A stretch of DNA of 41,435 nt from Akkermansiaceae bacterium UBA7331 (GCA_002471255.1 DKPP01000004.1:1-41435), one strand, 5' to 3'. Numbered from the stretch's first letter, positions 24,508 through 34,207 are shown. Notes: a model not told the origin generated them from the letters alone. A program made the numbers and translations.

Positions 24508-27162
24508 TTATTGATCCAATTGTAAATTCTGTTTTGCTTTCCTTTCTAGGACAAGTCGAAAACCGATAAATTGTTCCTGTGTATTGGGTGGTAAAGGCGT
24601 TCTAGTTTTAGTAGCTAATTGCTTTGGGCGGAACGATAAGTATGAACCACCTCTGGCTACGTCGAAATCCTTAAGTTCCGATGTAGCCTCTCCTCCATAC
24701 GAATCTTGAACCCATTCCATCACATTTCCGTCCAAATCATACATTCCTAATGTGTTAGATTCAAAGGATTTGACCGGAGAAGTATAAGGATAAGAATCTT
24801 CATATCCGACGATAATGCGCGAGGAAGGTAAATCGACTAAAGCGGATTTATCTGCAAAATTACCTGTAGAGCGCAGAGGGGGCCAGGTTTTCCCCCATAA
24901 AAATGAATCTTGAGTGTCGATGCTTGACATAGACTTCTCGTAAGGGGTGGCACCTGTCTCATTATTTATTTGTACCCAAGTGCTCCATTCCTCATCAGTG
25001 GGGAGTCGATACGTATCCGTATCTTCGATAAGCCCTACCTCACGTTCTATTTTGGTGAGCCATTGAGCGAATTCTTCAGCATCTTTTTTTGTTACATTAG
25101 TAACGGGGTGATTCCCTTCAAATGAAAAGTTAGGTGCTTTATATTTTTTGTTTGGATGGTTTTTTAAATATGACTGGTAATCTTGGTGTCGTGTTTCATG
25201 GCTGGAAGCCATCGTATTTCCGTTGATTGGGATAAACTCCATTCCGAGCGAATTATTCCACTTCTGCCCAAAAATAATCGATTTATCTTGTTGTAAGTCT
25301 AGAGATAGATACAGGTCTTGAGGGTCGATTCCACGTCTATGCATCGTTGCATAACCTGGTAATTTGACATCGATGTTGAAAGGTTCTTGATTGACATATT
25401 GATGTTCAAGAGGGCTTCTACCTATGATTTTACCATTATAAAAAATACTAGCACCCGGTGGATTAGTCACGACTGTGATAGGTACTTGATAAACTCTTGA
25501 TGCTGTTAATTTGTACCCATAGAGTTCATTGTTTTCGCTTTGAACTTCCGGAGCAATTTGCGCTGTGATCGAAAAGTCTTCACCTAAAAGGCCATTTTCT
25601 CTTGAGATATTATTTAGCCAGTTGAGATAAGCACTGATACCTTCTTGATTCGTAATAACCGCTTTAGCTTGGGCTTCATCCGGAATCGCTTTATATTGAT
25701 AAACAATCGATGTATTCTTTTTAAGTGATTTTAGAAAAAGCTCAAATTGGCTTTGTAACACGGGGATGCTAGATTTATGATTGATGGTGTCCCACTTGTA
25801 AATCGTCCCTAATGCATCTTTCCAATCCTCGCCGTTTTTTGGCGGATTGTATTCTTTCAGTGTGGAAGTTATGCTATTGGTTTTCCCATTCTTGATCGAT
25901 ATTTCTTCAAACTTATCGGCAAAACCATTTTTTTTGATAATAAATTGGTAGGTTTCATTGGCATTCAATTCAACCGGACCATACGGGGTCTCATCTAAAT
26001 AGGTTCCATCTTGAGCATAAACTGATGCACCTGTAGGTACACTGGTGATAATAAGTACTCCTTGGTCTTTTGAGCTAGGCGTATTTGAGGTGATAGATGT
26101 TGGATAATTAGTTTCTTCAACTTCTATCTTATTATCTAATTGCATTTCATCCCAATTGAATACAAGCCATGCTCCTCCCATTGCCAGAATGGCTCCGAGA
26201 AACCCGGAAAAGAAAATTTTTGCGTTTGGGAAGAACCGAATGGAATTTCTCTTAAATTTAAATTTTGATTTAGGATGGACATTATATCCACGTAAGGCAT
26301 CAATTTCTTCCGCTAGCTCTTCAGCCGTACAAATGACGCATTTATCCAATCGAGGCTCAGCTGCTTTACAAATCAATTGATTAAAGGCGATACGCTTTTT
26401 TCGTAAAGTATCATCAGGAAATTGATCCGGTAATTCAGGGAAATCCATGCGATCCTTACCGGTGCTAATCTCATATAATACCTTAGCTAGAGCATAAACG
26501 TCAGCACGTTTAGTGCCCGGACCTTCGGGTGGGATAAAACCCTCCGTACCAACAAAGCTACGTTGATCTTGTAATGCTACTAACCCGATATCAGCTAATT
26601 TAGGGCGACCATTGACGAAAACGACGTTCGCCGGCTTGATATCTCGGTGGGTTAACTCTTTGCTATGTAAATAGATTAGAGCATGAGAAAGTTGGCTGCC
26701 TACTTCTAAGCAATATTCTAGCGGTAATGGTTTATTACCGGCTAGTTTTTTATCTGTTTGTAATGTTCTGGGGATATATTCGGCAGGATTGATGTGCACT
26801 CCGGCTTGAGCATCGTCGCCCAATTCCATTACATAATAATAAAACGGATTTTCTCCATCATGACGACCAACATGTAAAATATGAACAAGACCCGGATGGT
26901 TTCTTGCTATTGGTTCGTAATTGAGGATACCCTCAAATTCTCGGTTAAATGTGCGTTCGTCTTCAAAGTCTTCTCTTCGGATGACCTTTACAGCTCGCCA
27001 TGCGCCGGTATGTGATTTAGCTAACCATACCTCGCCATAGGCACCGCTACCGATCTGCCTGTAAACGGTATGATCCGGTATTTCAGGCATAGGGCGCACC
27101 ATCTTTCCTGTCTGTACGACAGGAATAGAGGGTAACTTAGATGGTGCGCCAAGATTAGTCAT
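24508..27162 (-). CDS. Membrane Ser/Thr kinase with PEGA and sulfatase-modifying-factor domains
   Basis: 884 residues. A cytoplasmic kinase domain (about 34-290) has the Gly-rich loop GSGAYGEV (38-45), Lys59, HRD 172-174 with K176 and N179, and a DIG (191-193) in place of DFG. A membrane segment at about 316-335 is followed by a first PEGA-like domain (about 369-437), an unassigned region, a second PEGA-like domain (about 559-625) and a C-terminal FGE/SUMF-like domain (about 635-875, ending in GGSYLSFRPKQLATKTR and IGFRLVLER). The layout suggests an outside sensor joined to an inside kinase. In such fusions the FGE-like domain usually lacks enzyme activity. It lies 11 bases after kbl and is probably co-transcribed with it. 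Confidence 0.92.
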   Translation of the reverse strand: MTNLGAPSKLPSIPVVQTGKMVRPMPEIPDHTVYRQIGSGAYGEVWLAKSHTGAWRAVKVIRREDFEDERTFNREFEGILNYEPIARNHPGLVHILHVGRHDGENPFYYYVMELGDDAQAGVHINPAEYIPRTLQTDKKLAGNKPLPLEYCLEVGSQLSHALIYLHSKELTHRDIKPANVVFVNGRPKLADIGLVALQDQRSFVGTEGFIPPEGPGTKRADVYALAKVLYEISTGKDRMDFPELPDQFPDDTLRKKRIAFNQLICKAAEPRLDKCVICTAEELAEEIDALRGYNVHPKSKFKFKRNSIRFFPNAKIFFSGFLGAILAMGGAWLVFNWDEMQLDNKIEVEETNYPTSITSNTPSSKDQGVLIITSVPTGASVYAQDGTYLDETPYGPVELNANETYQFIIKKNGFADKFEEISIKNGKTNSITSTLKEYNPPKNGEDWKDALGTIYKWDTINHKSSIPVLQSQFELFLKSLKKNTSIVYQYKAIPDEAQAKAVITNQEGISAYLNWLNNISRENGLLGEDFSITAQIAPEVQSENNELYGYKLTASRVYQVPITVVTNPPGASIFYNGKIIGRSPLEHQYVNQEPFNIDVKLPGYATMHRRGIDPQDLYLSLDLQQDKSIIFGQKWNNSLGMEFIPINGNTMASSHETRHQDYQSYLKNHPNKKYKAPNFSFEGNHPVTNVTKKDAEEFAQWLTKIEREVGLIEDTDTYRLPTDEEWSTWVQINNETGATPYEKSMSSIDTQDSFLWGKTWPPLRSTGNFADKSALVDLPSSRIIVGYEDSYPYTSPVKSFESNTLGMYDLDGNVMEWVQDSYGGEATSELKDFDVARGGSYLSFRPKQLATKTRTPLPPNTQEQFIGFRLVLERKAKQNLQLDQ

Positions 27163-27173
27163 TTATAAAATGA

Positions 27174-28373
27174 TTAGGAAATAACACCTAATTTCTTGCC
27201 CACCTTGATAAATGCAGCGATGGCTTTATCAAGTTGTTCCTTAGAGTGAGCAGCGGAAATTTGTGTGCGAATACGTGCTTGGCCTTTTGGTACCACCGGG
27301 TAGAAGAAGCCTACTGCATAGACGCCTTCCTTAAGTAATTCTGCTGAGAATTCTTGAGAAAGAGCAGCATCGCCCAACATTACCGGAGAAATCGGGTGAT
27401 CTTTACCGCTGATGGTAAAACCGGCTTCGGTCATAGCCTTGCGGAAGTATCTGGTATTTTCTTCTACACGGTCACGTGCTTCGGTGGAGTTTTCCAAAAT
27501 ATCCAATACTTTCATTGTGGCAGCAGCAATGGCTGGCATTACGCTGTTAGAGAAAAGGTATGGACGAGCTTTTTGGCGTAAAATATCAATCACTTCTTTA
27601 GGACCTGAAACGTAACCGCCGGAAGCACCGCCAAGAGCTTTGCCTAATGTACCGGTAGTAATATCGATTTTGCCGAAAAGACCGCAATATTCGTGTGTAC
27701 CACGACCTGTTTTACCTAAAAATCCCGTTGCGTGGCAGTCGTCGAAGTGTACGATAGCATTATATTTAGCAGCCAATTCATGAATCTTATCTAATTGAGC
27801 AATGATCCCATCCATGGAGAAAACACCATCGGTAGAAATCAATTTTGTGCGGGCACCTGCTGCATCTGCTTCTTGGAGCTTAGCTTCTAAGTCAGCCATG
27901 TCGTTGTTATTGTAGCGGAAGCGTTTCGCTTTGCACAATCTAACCCCATCAATGATGGAAGCATGGTTGAGTGAGTCAGAAATGATGGCGTCTTCAGCTG
28001 TAAGAAGGCTTTCGAAAAGGCCACCATTAGCATCAAAGCAAGAAGGGAAAAGAATAGTATCTTCCGTTCCTAAGAATTTGCTGAGGCGTTCTTCCAATGC
28101 GCGGTGAAGAGTTTGTGTGCCGCAAATAAAGCGTACGGATGCCATGCCAAAGCCCCATTTGTCAACGGCTTCTTTGGCTTCTGCCATTACTTCAGGATTG
28201 TTGGCTAAACCTAAGTAATTGTTAGCACACATATTGATTACCGAGCTACCGTCTTTTAATGTAACTTGGGAATATTGTTGAGAATCGATATAACGTTCTT
28301 CTTTATATAAACCTTCAGCTCTCAAAGAGTCTAAAGTGTCGCGCAATTGGTTTTTGAATTCAACGGGATACAT
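27174..28373 (-). CDS. kbl: Glycine C-acetyltransferase (2-amino-3-ketobutyrate CoA ligase)
   Basis: PLP enzyme of the alpha-oxoamine synthase group; with threonine dehydrogenase it converts threonine to glycine and acetyl-CoA. 399 residues from ATG 28373. The frame runs 21 codons further upstream, but that extension is hydrophobic and has no family match, while MYPVEFKNQLRDTL is the usual beginning. The PLP lysine is K245 in TGTLGKALGG; HFDDCHATGF (about 209-218) and NNYLGLANNP are conserved. tdh is not adjacent. It forms a likely operon with the downstream kinase. Confidence 0.93.
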   Translation of the reverse strand: MYPVEFKNQLRDTLDSLRAEGLYKEERYIDSQQYSQVTLKDGSSVINMCANNYLGLANNPEVMAEAKEAVDKWGFGMASVRFICGTQTLHRALEERLSKFLGTEDTILFPSCFDANGGLFESLLTAEDAIISDSLNHASIIDGVRLCKAKRFRYNNNDMADLEAKLQEADAAGARTKLISTDGVFSMDGIIAQLDKIHELAAKYNAIVHFDDCHATGFLGKTGRGTHEYCGLFGKIDITTGTLGKALGGASGGYVSGPKEVIDILRQKARPYLFSNSVMPAIAAATMKVLDILENSTEARDRVEENTRYFRKAMTEAGFTISGKDHPISPVMLGDAALSQEFSAELLKEGVYAVGFFYPVVPKGQARIRTQISAAHSKEQLDKAIAAFIKVGKKLGVIS

Positions 28374-28533
28374 AATCTTAATGAAATTCTTGTCAATAAA
28401 AATGAGTGTGAGCAGTCCGTATATGATATTGGGCATACATCACGCGCCTTGAGCATACCATTTTTTTATTTTCTGTAAAATACGAAAGGCGTAATAGCCG
28501 AATTTCAAAAAAGATTTTCAGTAATGATAATAA

Positions 28534-29775
28534 TTACGAATGATATAAGGCATTACCTAATTGAAAGATTAAGGTAGATAATAGGAAGCCCAAGCATGTT
28601 AAGCCTGCAAATTGAGCTAATGCAAACCACCAAGTGCCGGCTTCTTTTTTAGCGGTGGCAACGGTACCCATGCAGGGTAGGGCGATCAAGCAAAACACCA
28701 TGATACTTAAACCTTGTATGGGGGTATACATTTCGCGTAATTGTTCGCTGAGTGTTTCGCCTTGCTTGGCTGTTTCGTTTTCAACCGAGCATAAAATACT
28801 CATTTGAGAGACAAATACTTCTTTTGCGGAAAATGCGCCTAATAAAGCAGAGTTTATTTTCCAATCAAATCCTGCTATTTGTGAGACAGGTTCTAAAAAA
28901 TGTCCGATTTGTCCGGCAAAGGATTGCTCAAGTCGTTCATTGACCGGTAGCCCTTTACTTTCTTCAGACTGTGGATAGGTATTTAAAAACCATAATATGA
29001 TAGAAGCTCCTAAAATAAACGTACCGGCTTTCTTAATAAAAATCATAGCACGGTCGGTCATTAATTTAAGGACTGCTTGCGGTTCCGGTATTCTTAATGG
29101 AACGAGTCGGCTTTTAACGTGGCGAGACTTTGAACGGAAAATGGTTGATTTAAGAATTTTAGCCGCAGTAATAGCAATAAGTACCCCGGTTGCATAAATA
29201 GAAAATAAAACTGTTGGTTGCCATGTTTTATTAAATAAAGCCGAAACGAACATCATATAGATGGGTAATCTGCCGGCACAGCTCATCATGGGTAAAATGG
29301 CTATAGTTGCAAGTCGATCACTATGATTTGGAATAGATCTGGTGGATAAAATAGCAGGTACGGAACAGCCGAAACCAAGTAACATCGGGGCAAAGCTTTG
29401 ACCTTGTAACCCGATTCTTCGCATGATGCCTTGCATCATCCTATTCACGCGATCCATGTAACCGCAATGTTCTAAAATAGTGATTCCCCCAAATAGAAGG
29501 ATGACATTGGGTAAGAAGGCGACAAAACCTCCAACACCCCCTACGATTCCTTCGGCAAGCAGAGATTGTAAGATGGGGTAATTCGCTAAAGAATGGTAAA
29601 GATAATGGCTTAACCATGATTTTCCTTCTTCAATAATCGATACGAAGGGATCCCCTAAAAGAAAGCTTAAGGTAAATACTAAATAAACAATTCCTAAAAA
29701 GATAATAGGGCCGAAGAATCGATGCATTAAAATTCGATCCAAGCGGTGCGTCTTTTTCTTACTCTTTTCAGCCAT
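28534..29775 (-). CDS. FeoB-type ferrous iron transporter membrane domain, lacking the GTPase
   Basis: 413 residues with many membrane segments. RLDRILMHRFFGP, the first Gate block (GGVGGFVAFLPN and LEHCGYMDRVNR), LLGFGCSVPAILSTRSI, MMSCAGRLPIY and GAFSAKEVFVSQM are the core of FeoB. The normal N-terminal G domain (about 250 residues with GNPNSGKT) is absent, and the upstream gene is unrelated, so this is not a simple frameshift. A separate G protein may act in trans, or the protein may be a nucleoside- or metal-permease offshoot. An inverted repeat just before the start may be an operator. Confidence 0.85.
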   Translation of the reverse strand: MAEKSKKKTHRLDRILMHRFFGPIIFLGIVYLVFTLSFLLGDPFVSIIEEGKSWLSHYLYHSLANYPILQSLLAEGIVGGVGGFVAFLPNVILLFGGITILEHCGYMDRVNRMMQGIMRRIGLQGQSFAPMLLGFGCSVPAILSTRSIPNHSDRLATIAILPMMSCAGRLPIYMMFVSALFNKTWQPTVLFSIYATGVLIAITAAKILKSTIFRSKSRHVKSRLVPLRIPEPQAVLKLMTDRAMIFIKKAGTFILGASIILWFLNTYPQSEESKGLPVNERLEQSFAGQIGHFLEPVSQIAGFDWKINSALLGAFSAKEVFVSQMSILCSVENETAKQGETLSEQLREMYTPIQGLSIMVFCLIALPCMGTVATAKKEAGTWWFALAQFAGLTCLGFLLSTLIFQLGNALYHS

Positions 29776-29786
29776 AGCTGTGCGGC

Positions 29787-29808
29787 TAAATTAGTCTAAG
29801 CTAATTTA
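29787..29808. promoter_or_regulatory. Inverted repeat overlapping the promoter of the FeoB-like gene
   Basis: 8-6-8 inverted repeat TAAATTAG/TCTAAG/CTAATTTA, 11 bases upstream of the start codon. It overlaps a weak minus-strand promoter candidate, -35 TTGTTC (29816-29811), 17 bp, -10 TAATTT (29793-29788). The form recalls DtxR/IdeR/MntR-type boxes more than a Fur box; the identity of the regulator is inference. Confidence 0.45.
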
Positions 29809-29848
29809 ACGAACAATAGTGATATTCGTCATGGTTCATTTAGTTGGC

Positions 29849-30622
29849 TTATTTGTGCCAATCATCACGAATCCATGGAGCCGGTAGCAATCGATGGTGG
29901 AGTTTTTTCCCTTTAAATCCGGCAATAGCCTGATCCGGGTCGGGGTTTCCATGAAAAACGAGTACCTTTGTATTTGGTTTTTTAGGCGCTTGGATTAAAT
30001 TGAGTGGGAAAATAGGGCGGCAAGTGCGTTTGTAGCTTGCGACCCAATTTTCGGGCCACCAAACTGGTGTTTTCATTGCATGAGTCATGAATGCCTGTTC
30101 GGTGGTGTAACATTTTGGATCAAGAGCTTCGTCTATTTCCTTTAAGAATGTTTGATAAATGGAGTCTGCCTTTGGACCTGCATCAAATCGGAAAATGGAT
30201 GAATTACCGATGAATGGACGTGGTTTGAAGATGGTTTTATGAGGCTCAATCCAGTTATGGATGATGCAATATTCACCTGGGTGGTAATCAAAGAAGCAAT
30301 CGATATCTTCCATGATCACAACATCAACATCAAAAAATAGAGTTGGTCCTTTTAAATTGGCAAATCCCTCTTTATAAATAGCCAATTTAAGAAAAATATT
30401 TGGCCAATGAGGCATTTTATCCGGAGCCGGATTTGGCGGAATAGGTACTGTTTCAATACCTTCGTCTAGACCTTCCGGATTATCAGTACAGCAAACAAAA
30501 CGAAAAGGGCGATGTAAGTGCCTTTTGATAGAATGATATAGGATATTGGTGTATTCAGGTGAATACCTTGTACCCCATTTCAAACAAAGGATATTGCATT
30601 GTGTGCTGTTATCGGACTCCAT
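29849..30622 (-). CDS. GT-A type glycosyltransferase
   Basis: 257 residues. It opens with LCLKWGTRYSPEYTNILYHS and RPFRFVCCTDN, and contains the metal-binding DVD in TLFFDVDVVIM (about 95-105), as in GT-A enzymes that transfer sugars from nucleotide donors. A later TTEQAFMTHAM and VLVFHGNPDP also fit this group. No membrane segment or signal is visible, so it is probably cytoplasmic. Donor and acceptor are unknown. Its neighbours are not sugar genes, but a GT10 enzyme lies about 4 kb away. Confidence 0.8.
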   Translation of the reverse strand: MESDNSTQCNILCLKWGTRYSPEYTNILYHSIKRHLHRPFRFVCCTDNPEGLDEGIETVPIPPNPAPDKMPHWPNIFLKLAIYKEGFANLKGPTLFFDVDVVIMEDIDCFFDYHPGEYCIIHNWIEPHKTIFKPRPFIGNSSIFRFDAGPKADSIYQTFLKEIDEALDPKCYTTEQAFMTHAMKTPVWWPENWVASYKRTCRPIFPLNLIQAPKKPNTKVLVFHGNPDPDQAIAGFKGKKLHHRLLPAPWIRDDWHK

Positions 30623-30876
30623 ATAATGGGAATGATTTTGGAATATCAGGCTTAAAAGTCAAGGTATTCTTTTAGGTCGAAATACATCTTATTAAAAACA
30701 AATCAATGAGCTGGTTAAGCCATTGTTAAGAGGTGGTAATATTGCAACTTTCGCTTGAAGTATATCTGATTACCAAGATCTCATTAACGTTTTGGAATAA
30801 ATGTTATAGGATTACAAATCGGATTCTCATAGTGACAGATCCATTTCTATATGTTAGTTTGAAAATATCATCATAA
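30623..30876. other. Intergenic region, nothing assigned
   Basis: 254 bases between divergent genes, A/T-rich, without an open frame of note or a tRNA. It must hold promoters for both sides, but no hexamer pair is convincing; GTGACA at 30833-30838 is the best -35 for the amidohydrolase. Confidence 0.5.
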
Positions 30877-32595
30877 ATGAATATGAAAAACTTATTCGTT
30901 AAATTGTTTTTTTTGGTACTTGGCCTATTGGCTTTAGGGCATGCCGCAGATAAGGTGTATTACAATGCCAACATTTATACTTCGGATAAAAATCATCCTC
31001 GAGCGACGGCGTTAGTTGTGTCAGATGATAAGATTATTTATGTAGGTAATGACGAGGAAGCAAAAGTAAAGGTGCCGGATAGCCAAAATCATGAAGACAT
31101 GGAACAAAAGCTGATTTTGCCCGGATTTATTGATTCACATTGCCATCCTCTATTTTATGGTGCAATGAGAGCGGCTGATTTTATGATCATTGATGCCGCT
31201 TGGGATCATGAAAACACTTTGAAACAAGTTAAACAATTTGCAGAAAAAAATCCTAATAGGCCTGTTATTTTCGGAATGGGGTTTGGAGTCGATTGTCGGG
31301 TTTTAGCTTCCGAGTTGGATAAAGTCGTTAGTGATCGCCCGGTATTGCTATTAGATTCAGGGTGTCATATCGGCTGGGTAAACACGGCGGCTATGCGGAT
31401 GATGAATCTAAATAAAGATACGCCGGACCCGATGCCGGGAATCCAATATTATGAACGTGATACGTTTGGAAATCCAAACGGCAAATTGGTAGAAGCTCTT
31501 CCTGAGCAAGAGGCTTGGGAAAAACTAGGGGTGTTTTCTCCTAAAATGATGGAGAAAGGAGTTTCTGAAGTATTGCAAATTTTTGCTAAAAATGGAGTTA
31601 CAGGCGTTTTTGATGCAGGAATGTTTAATTTGGTAAATGATGGTCATCAGATATTGTTAAAGCTTGAAAAGGAAGGTAAATTAGCAATGCGTTATCATTC
31701 TTGCTCGTTTACCAATCCGACACATACGGTTCAACAAGCAGTTGAGCAATTAGAAAGTTTGAAATCTAAATATCGCTCAGAATTAGTTAATCCCCATGTA
31801 TTAAAACTTCAAAATGATGGTACGATTGAGGGCTTTAGTGCATCAATGCAAAGTAATTATGAAGGGGAAGGGTCTAGTCATGGGCGAGGCATTCGTTTCT
31901 ATACAATTGAAAAGATGGTTGCTTTAGGGAAAGCCGCGGCTGATTTAGGTTATGATGTGCATATTCATGCTATTGGCGATCAAGCTGTGTCTGATACTTT
32001 GGATGCTTTTAAGCAAATGGGCGAATTACCTGTCAAGAAGACGATGGCTCATGTCCAAGTCTTACCGAAAGACGGGATAGAACGTTTTGCCGCGCAAAAA
32101 GATATTTTTTATCAAACGACGCCGGTTTGGTTAGGAGTGGATGATTTTACGGAATCGGTTTTAGGTTCGGAGAGGTATTTGCGTCAAATGCCTTTGAAAT
32201 CATTAGTTGATAAGGGTGTTTTATTGAGTTTTGGGAGTGATTGTCCTGCGAGTGACGGTGAATATGGCATGAATCCGCTGGAAAATATCAAATATGCAGC
32301 ATTAAGAACTCTAGGAGACAAAACCAAAGTGATGCCTCCGATGAATGAAGGAATAAGTGTGCCTCAGGCAATTGACACTTATACTATTAATGCAGCTAAA
32401 CAACTTGGTGTTGACGAAGTGACCGGTAGTATTACCGTAGGGAAAAGTGCAGATTTTATTATAATTGATCAAAATATTTTGGACATTCCCATTGAAAAGA
32501 TCGGAAACGCTAAAGTTTTAAGAACAGTTTTCAAAGGAAAAAACGTCTATGACGCTGACGAAAATAACTCAAAGAAAAACAGCATCAAAAAGTAG
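30877..32595 (+). CDS. Secreted YtcJ-like amidohydrolase
   Basis: 572 residues of the Amidohydro_3 family. A signal peptide (about 1-23, ending LALGHAADK) implies export. The first beta domain reads VYYNANIYTSD; metal-binding LPGFIDSHCHP lies at about 86-96, then VHIHAIGDQA, MAHVQVLP and SFGSDCPAS carry further His and Asp ligands. The substrate of YtcJ-like enzymes is mostly unknown. Export of a member is less common than a cytoplasmic location. It has no close partner; ffh follows after 86 bases. Confidence 0.9.
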   Translation: MNMKNLFVKLFFLVLGLLALGHAADKVYYNANIYTSDKNHPRATALVVSDDKIIYVGNDEEAKVKVPDSQNHEDMEQKLILPGFIDSHCHPLFYGAMRAADFMIIDAAWDHENTLKQVKQFAEKNPNRPVIFGMGFGVDCRVLASELDKVVSDRPVLLLDSGCHIGWVNTAAMRMMNLNKDTPDPMPGIQYYERDTFGNPNGKLVEALPEQEAWEKLGVFSPKMMEKGVSEVLQIFAKNGVTGVFDAGMFNLVNDGHQILLKLEKEGKLAMRYHSCSFTNPTHTVQQAVEQLESLKSKYRSELVNPHVLKLQNDGTIEGFSASMQSNYEGEGSSHGRGIRFYTIEKMVALGKAAADLGYDVHIHAIGDQAVSDTLDAFKQMGELPVKKTMAHVQVLPKDGIERFAAQKDIFYQTTPVWLGVDDFTESVLGSERYLRQMPLKSLVDKGVLLSFGSDCPASDGEYGMNPLENIKYAALRTLGDKTKVMPPMNEGISVPQAIDTYTINAAKQLGVDEVTGSITVGKSADFIIIDQNILDIPIEKIGNAKVLRTVFKGKNVYDADENNSKKNSIKK

Positions 32596-32681
32596 GTTAA
32601 GTTTTATGAACTATTATTTACAGGGCATATGTTGACCATTAATGAAATTTATGGCAAATTGGTGCTTTAGTACATCAGATT

Positions 32682-34130
32682 ATGTTTTCTTTATTAGCAG
32701 ATAAGTTAGATAATACCTTCCGCAAATTGCGCGGTCTTGGGAAAATTTCCGAAAAGAATATTGCTGATGCCTTGCGTGACATTCGTTTAGCTTTGTTAGA
32801 GGCGGATGTTGAGTTTACTGTAGCAAAAGATTTTATCGCCAGAGTGAAAGAGCGGGCTATGGGACAAGAAGTCCTAAAATCCGTTAAGCCCGGTGAGCAA
32901 ATTGTTAAAATTTTCCACGATGAAATAGAATCTCTACTTGGTGGAGATGCCGAAGGGTTGGATTTGACCGATCCTGCTCGCATTATGATTGTGGGTTTAA
33001 ATGGTGCAGGTAAAACGACGACAAGTGCAAAATTAGCATTAAGACTTAAAAATGAAGGTCGCCGACCTTTATTAGTGGCTTGTGACTTGATACGTCCTGC
33101 CGCTATCGACCAGCTTGCTACTTTAGCCAAGCAGATTGATGTGCCTGTCTATACTCCGGCAGAAGGTACCAAGGACGTGATTGCTGTAGCGAAGGCCTCT
33201 TTAGAATGGGCTAAAACGCAAAACGGTACCGTCATGATTTTTGATACGGCGGGTCGTCAAGAGGTCGATGAAGCCTTAGTTGATGAATTGCGTCGTTTGC
33301 ATGCCTTTTTATCACCAAAAGAAACACTTTTAGTTGTTGATGCCGCTACCGGTCAGCAAGCGGTGAAGGTAGCCGAAACATTTGATAAGGCTGTCGATGT
33401 TACCGGTTTCGTTTTGACCAAGTTAGATGGTGACGCTCGAGGTGGTGCCGCTTTATCGATGCGTACCGTTACCGGTAAACCAATCAAATTCTCCGGTGAA
33501 GGTGAAAAGCTAGATCAATTTGGTCCATTTGTGCCAAGCCGCATGGCCGATCGTATTTTAGGCATGGGTGATATCGTCGGTTTAGTGGAACATGCTGCTG
33601 CTCGTATTGATGAAGAGCAAGCTACCAAGTCCATGTCTCGAATGATGTCCGGGCAATTTGATTTTAATGATTTCTTAGGTCAAATGAAGATGATGCAAAA
33701 TCTAGGACCGCTCGAAGGTCTTTTAGGATTGCTACCGGGCTTTAGTAAAATCAAAAAACAATTACCGGCCCAGGCTTTAGATCCGAAACGCATTAAACAT
33801 ATGGAAGCTATTGTGCTTTCTATGACCTCGAAAGAAAGAAAGAATCCTAATTTGATGAATCCTTCTCGTCGTCGTCGTATTGCATCAGGCTCAGGTCGTC
33901 CATTGTTAGAAGTCAATAAGCTCATTAAAAACTTCATGGAAATGAAGAAGATGATGTCCGGCAAAGGCAAGATGGGTGGTATGATGAAACAAATGGCTGC
34001 TATGCAAGGTAAGGGTGGCAAAGGTGCTCCCGGAGGTGGTTCTATGATGGACGCTTTAAGTGGAATGGGCGGTTTACCAAAAGGTTTGGGTAAATTAGGT
34101 AGCCTTGGTGGTTTATTTGGTAAAAAATAA
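32682..34130 (+). CDS. ffh: Signal recognition particle protein
   Basis: GTPase that binds signal sequences and SRP RNA and brings nascent membrane proteins to FtsY. 482 residues. N domain about 1-95; G domain with GLNGAGKTTTSAKLA (K111), DTAGRQEVDEALV and TKLDGDARGG; Met-rich M domain from about 320, with the RNA-binding SRRRRIASGSGR block. The last 60 residues are unusually rich in Gly, Met and Lys (KMGGMMKQMAAMQGKGGKG), a longer tail than in E. coli. No SRP RNA gene was found nearby. Confidence 0.97.
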   Translation: MFSLLADKLDNTFRKLRGLGKISEKNIADALRDIRLALLEADVEFTVAKDFIARVKERAMGQEVLKSVKPGEQIVKIFHDEIESLLGGDAEGLDLTDPARIMIVGLNGAGKTTTSAKLALRLKNEGRRPLLVACDLIRPAAIDQLATLAKQIDVPVYTPAEGTKDVIAVAKASLEWAKTQNGTVMIFDTAGRQEVDEALVDELRRLHAFLSPKETLLVVDAATGQQAVKVAETFDKAVDVTGFVLTKLDGDARGGAALSMRTVTGKPIKFSGEGEKLDQFGPFVPSRMADRILGMGDIVGLVEHAAARIDEEQATKSMSRMMSGQFDFNDFLGQMKMMQNLGPLEGLLGLLPGFSKIKKQLPAQALDPKRIKHMEAIVLSMTSKERKNPNLMNPSRRRRIASGSGRPLLEVNKLIKNFMEMKKMMSGKGKMGGMMKQMAAMQGKGGKGAPGGGSMMDALSGMGGLPKGLGKLGSLGGLFGKK

Positions 34131-34150
34131 TAATTTTGATCATGAGCAAA

Positions 34151-34183
34151 GATGGCCGATTACAAATCGGCCATCTTAGTTTT
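34151..34183 (+). terminator. Intrinsic terminator of ffh
   Basis: Perfect 11-bp stem GATGGCCGATT/AATCGGCCATC (34151-34161 and 34165-34175) with a 3-base loop, followed by TTAGTTTTA. The T-run is interrupted, so it may be less efficient than others in the window. Confidence 0.8.
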
Positions 34184-34207
34184 ATCGATCATGAACTAAC
34201 GTAATTA

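Noticed and set aside
24508..27162. Active formylglycine-generating enzyme
   Set aside because: The FGE-like part is fused to a kinase and no sulfatase is nearby; such fused domains normally serve as binding modules, so enzyme function is not claimed.
28374..28436. Extended N-terminus of Kbl
   Set aside because: The 21 extra residues are hydrophobic and not part of the family, which starts at about MYPVEFK.
32675..33130. 151-codon frame opposite ffh
   Set aside because: Shadow of the ffh reading frame; Ser/Arg-rich antisense composition and no motif.
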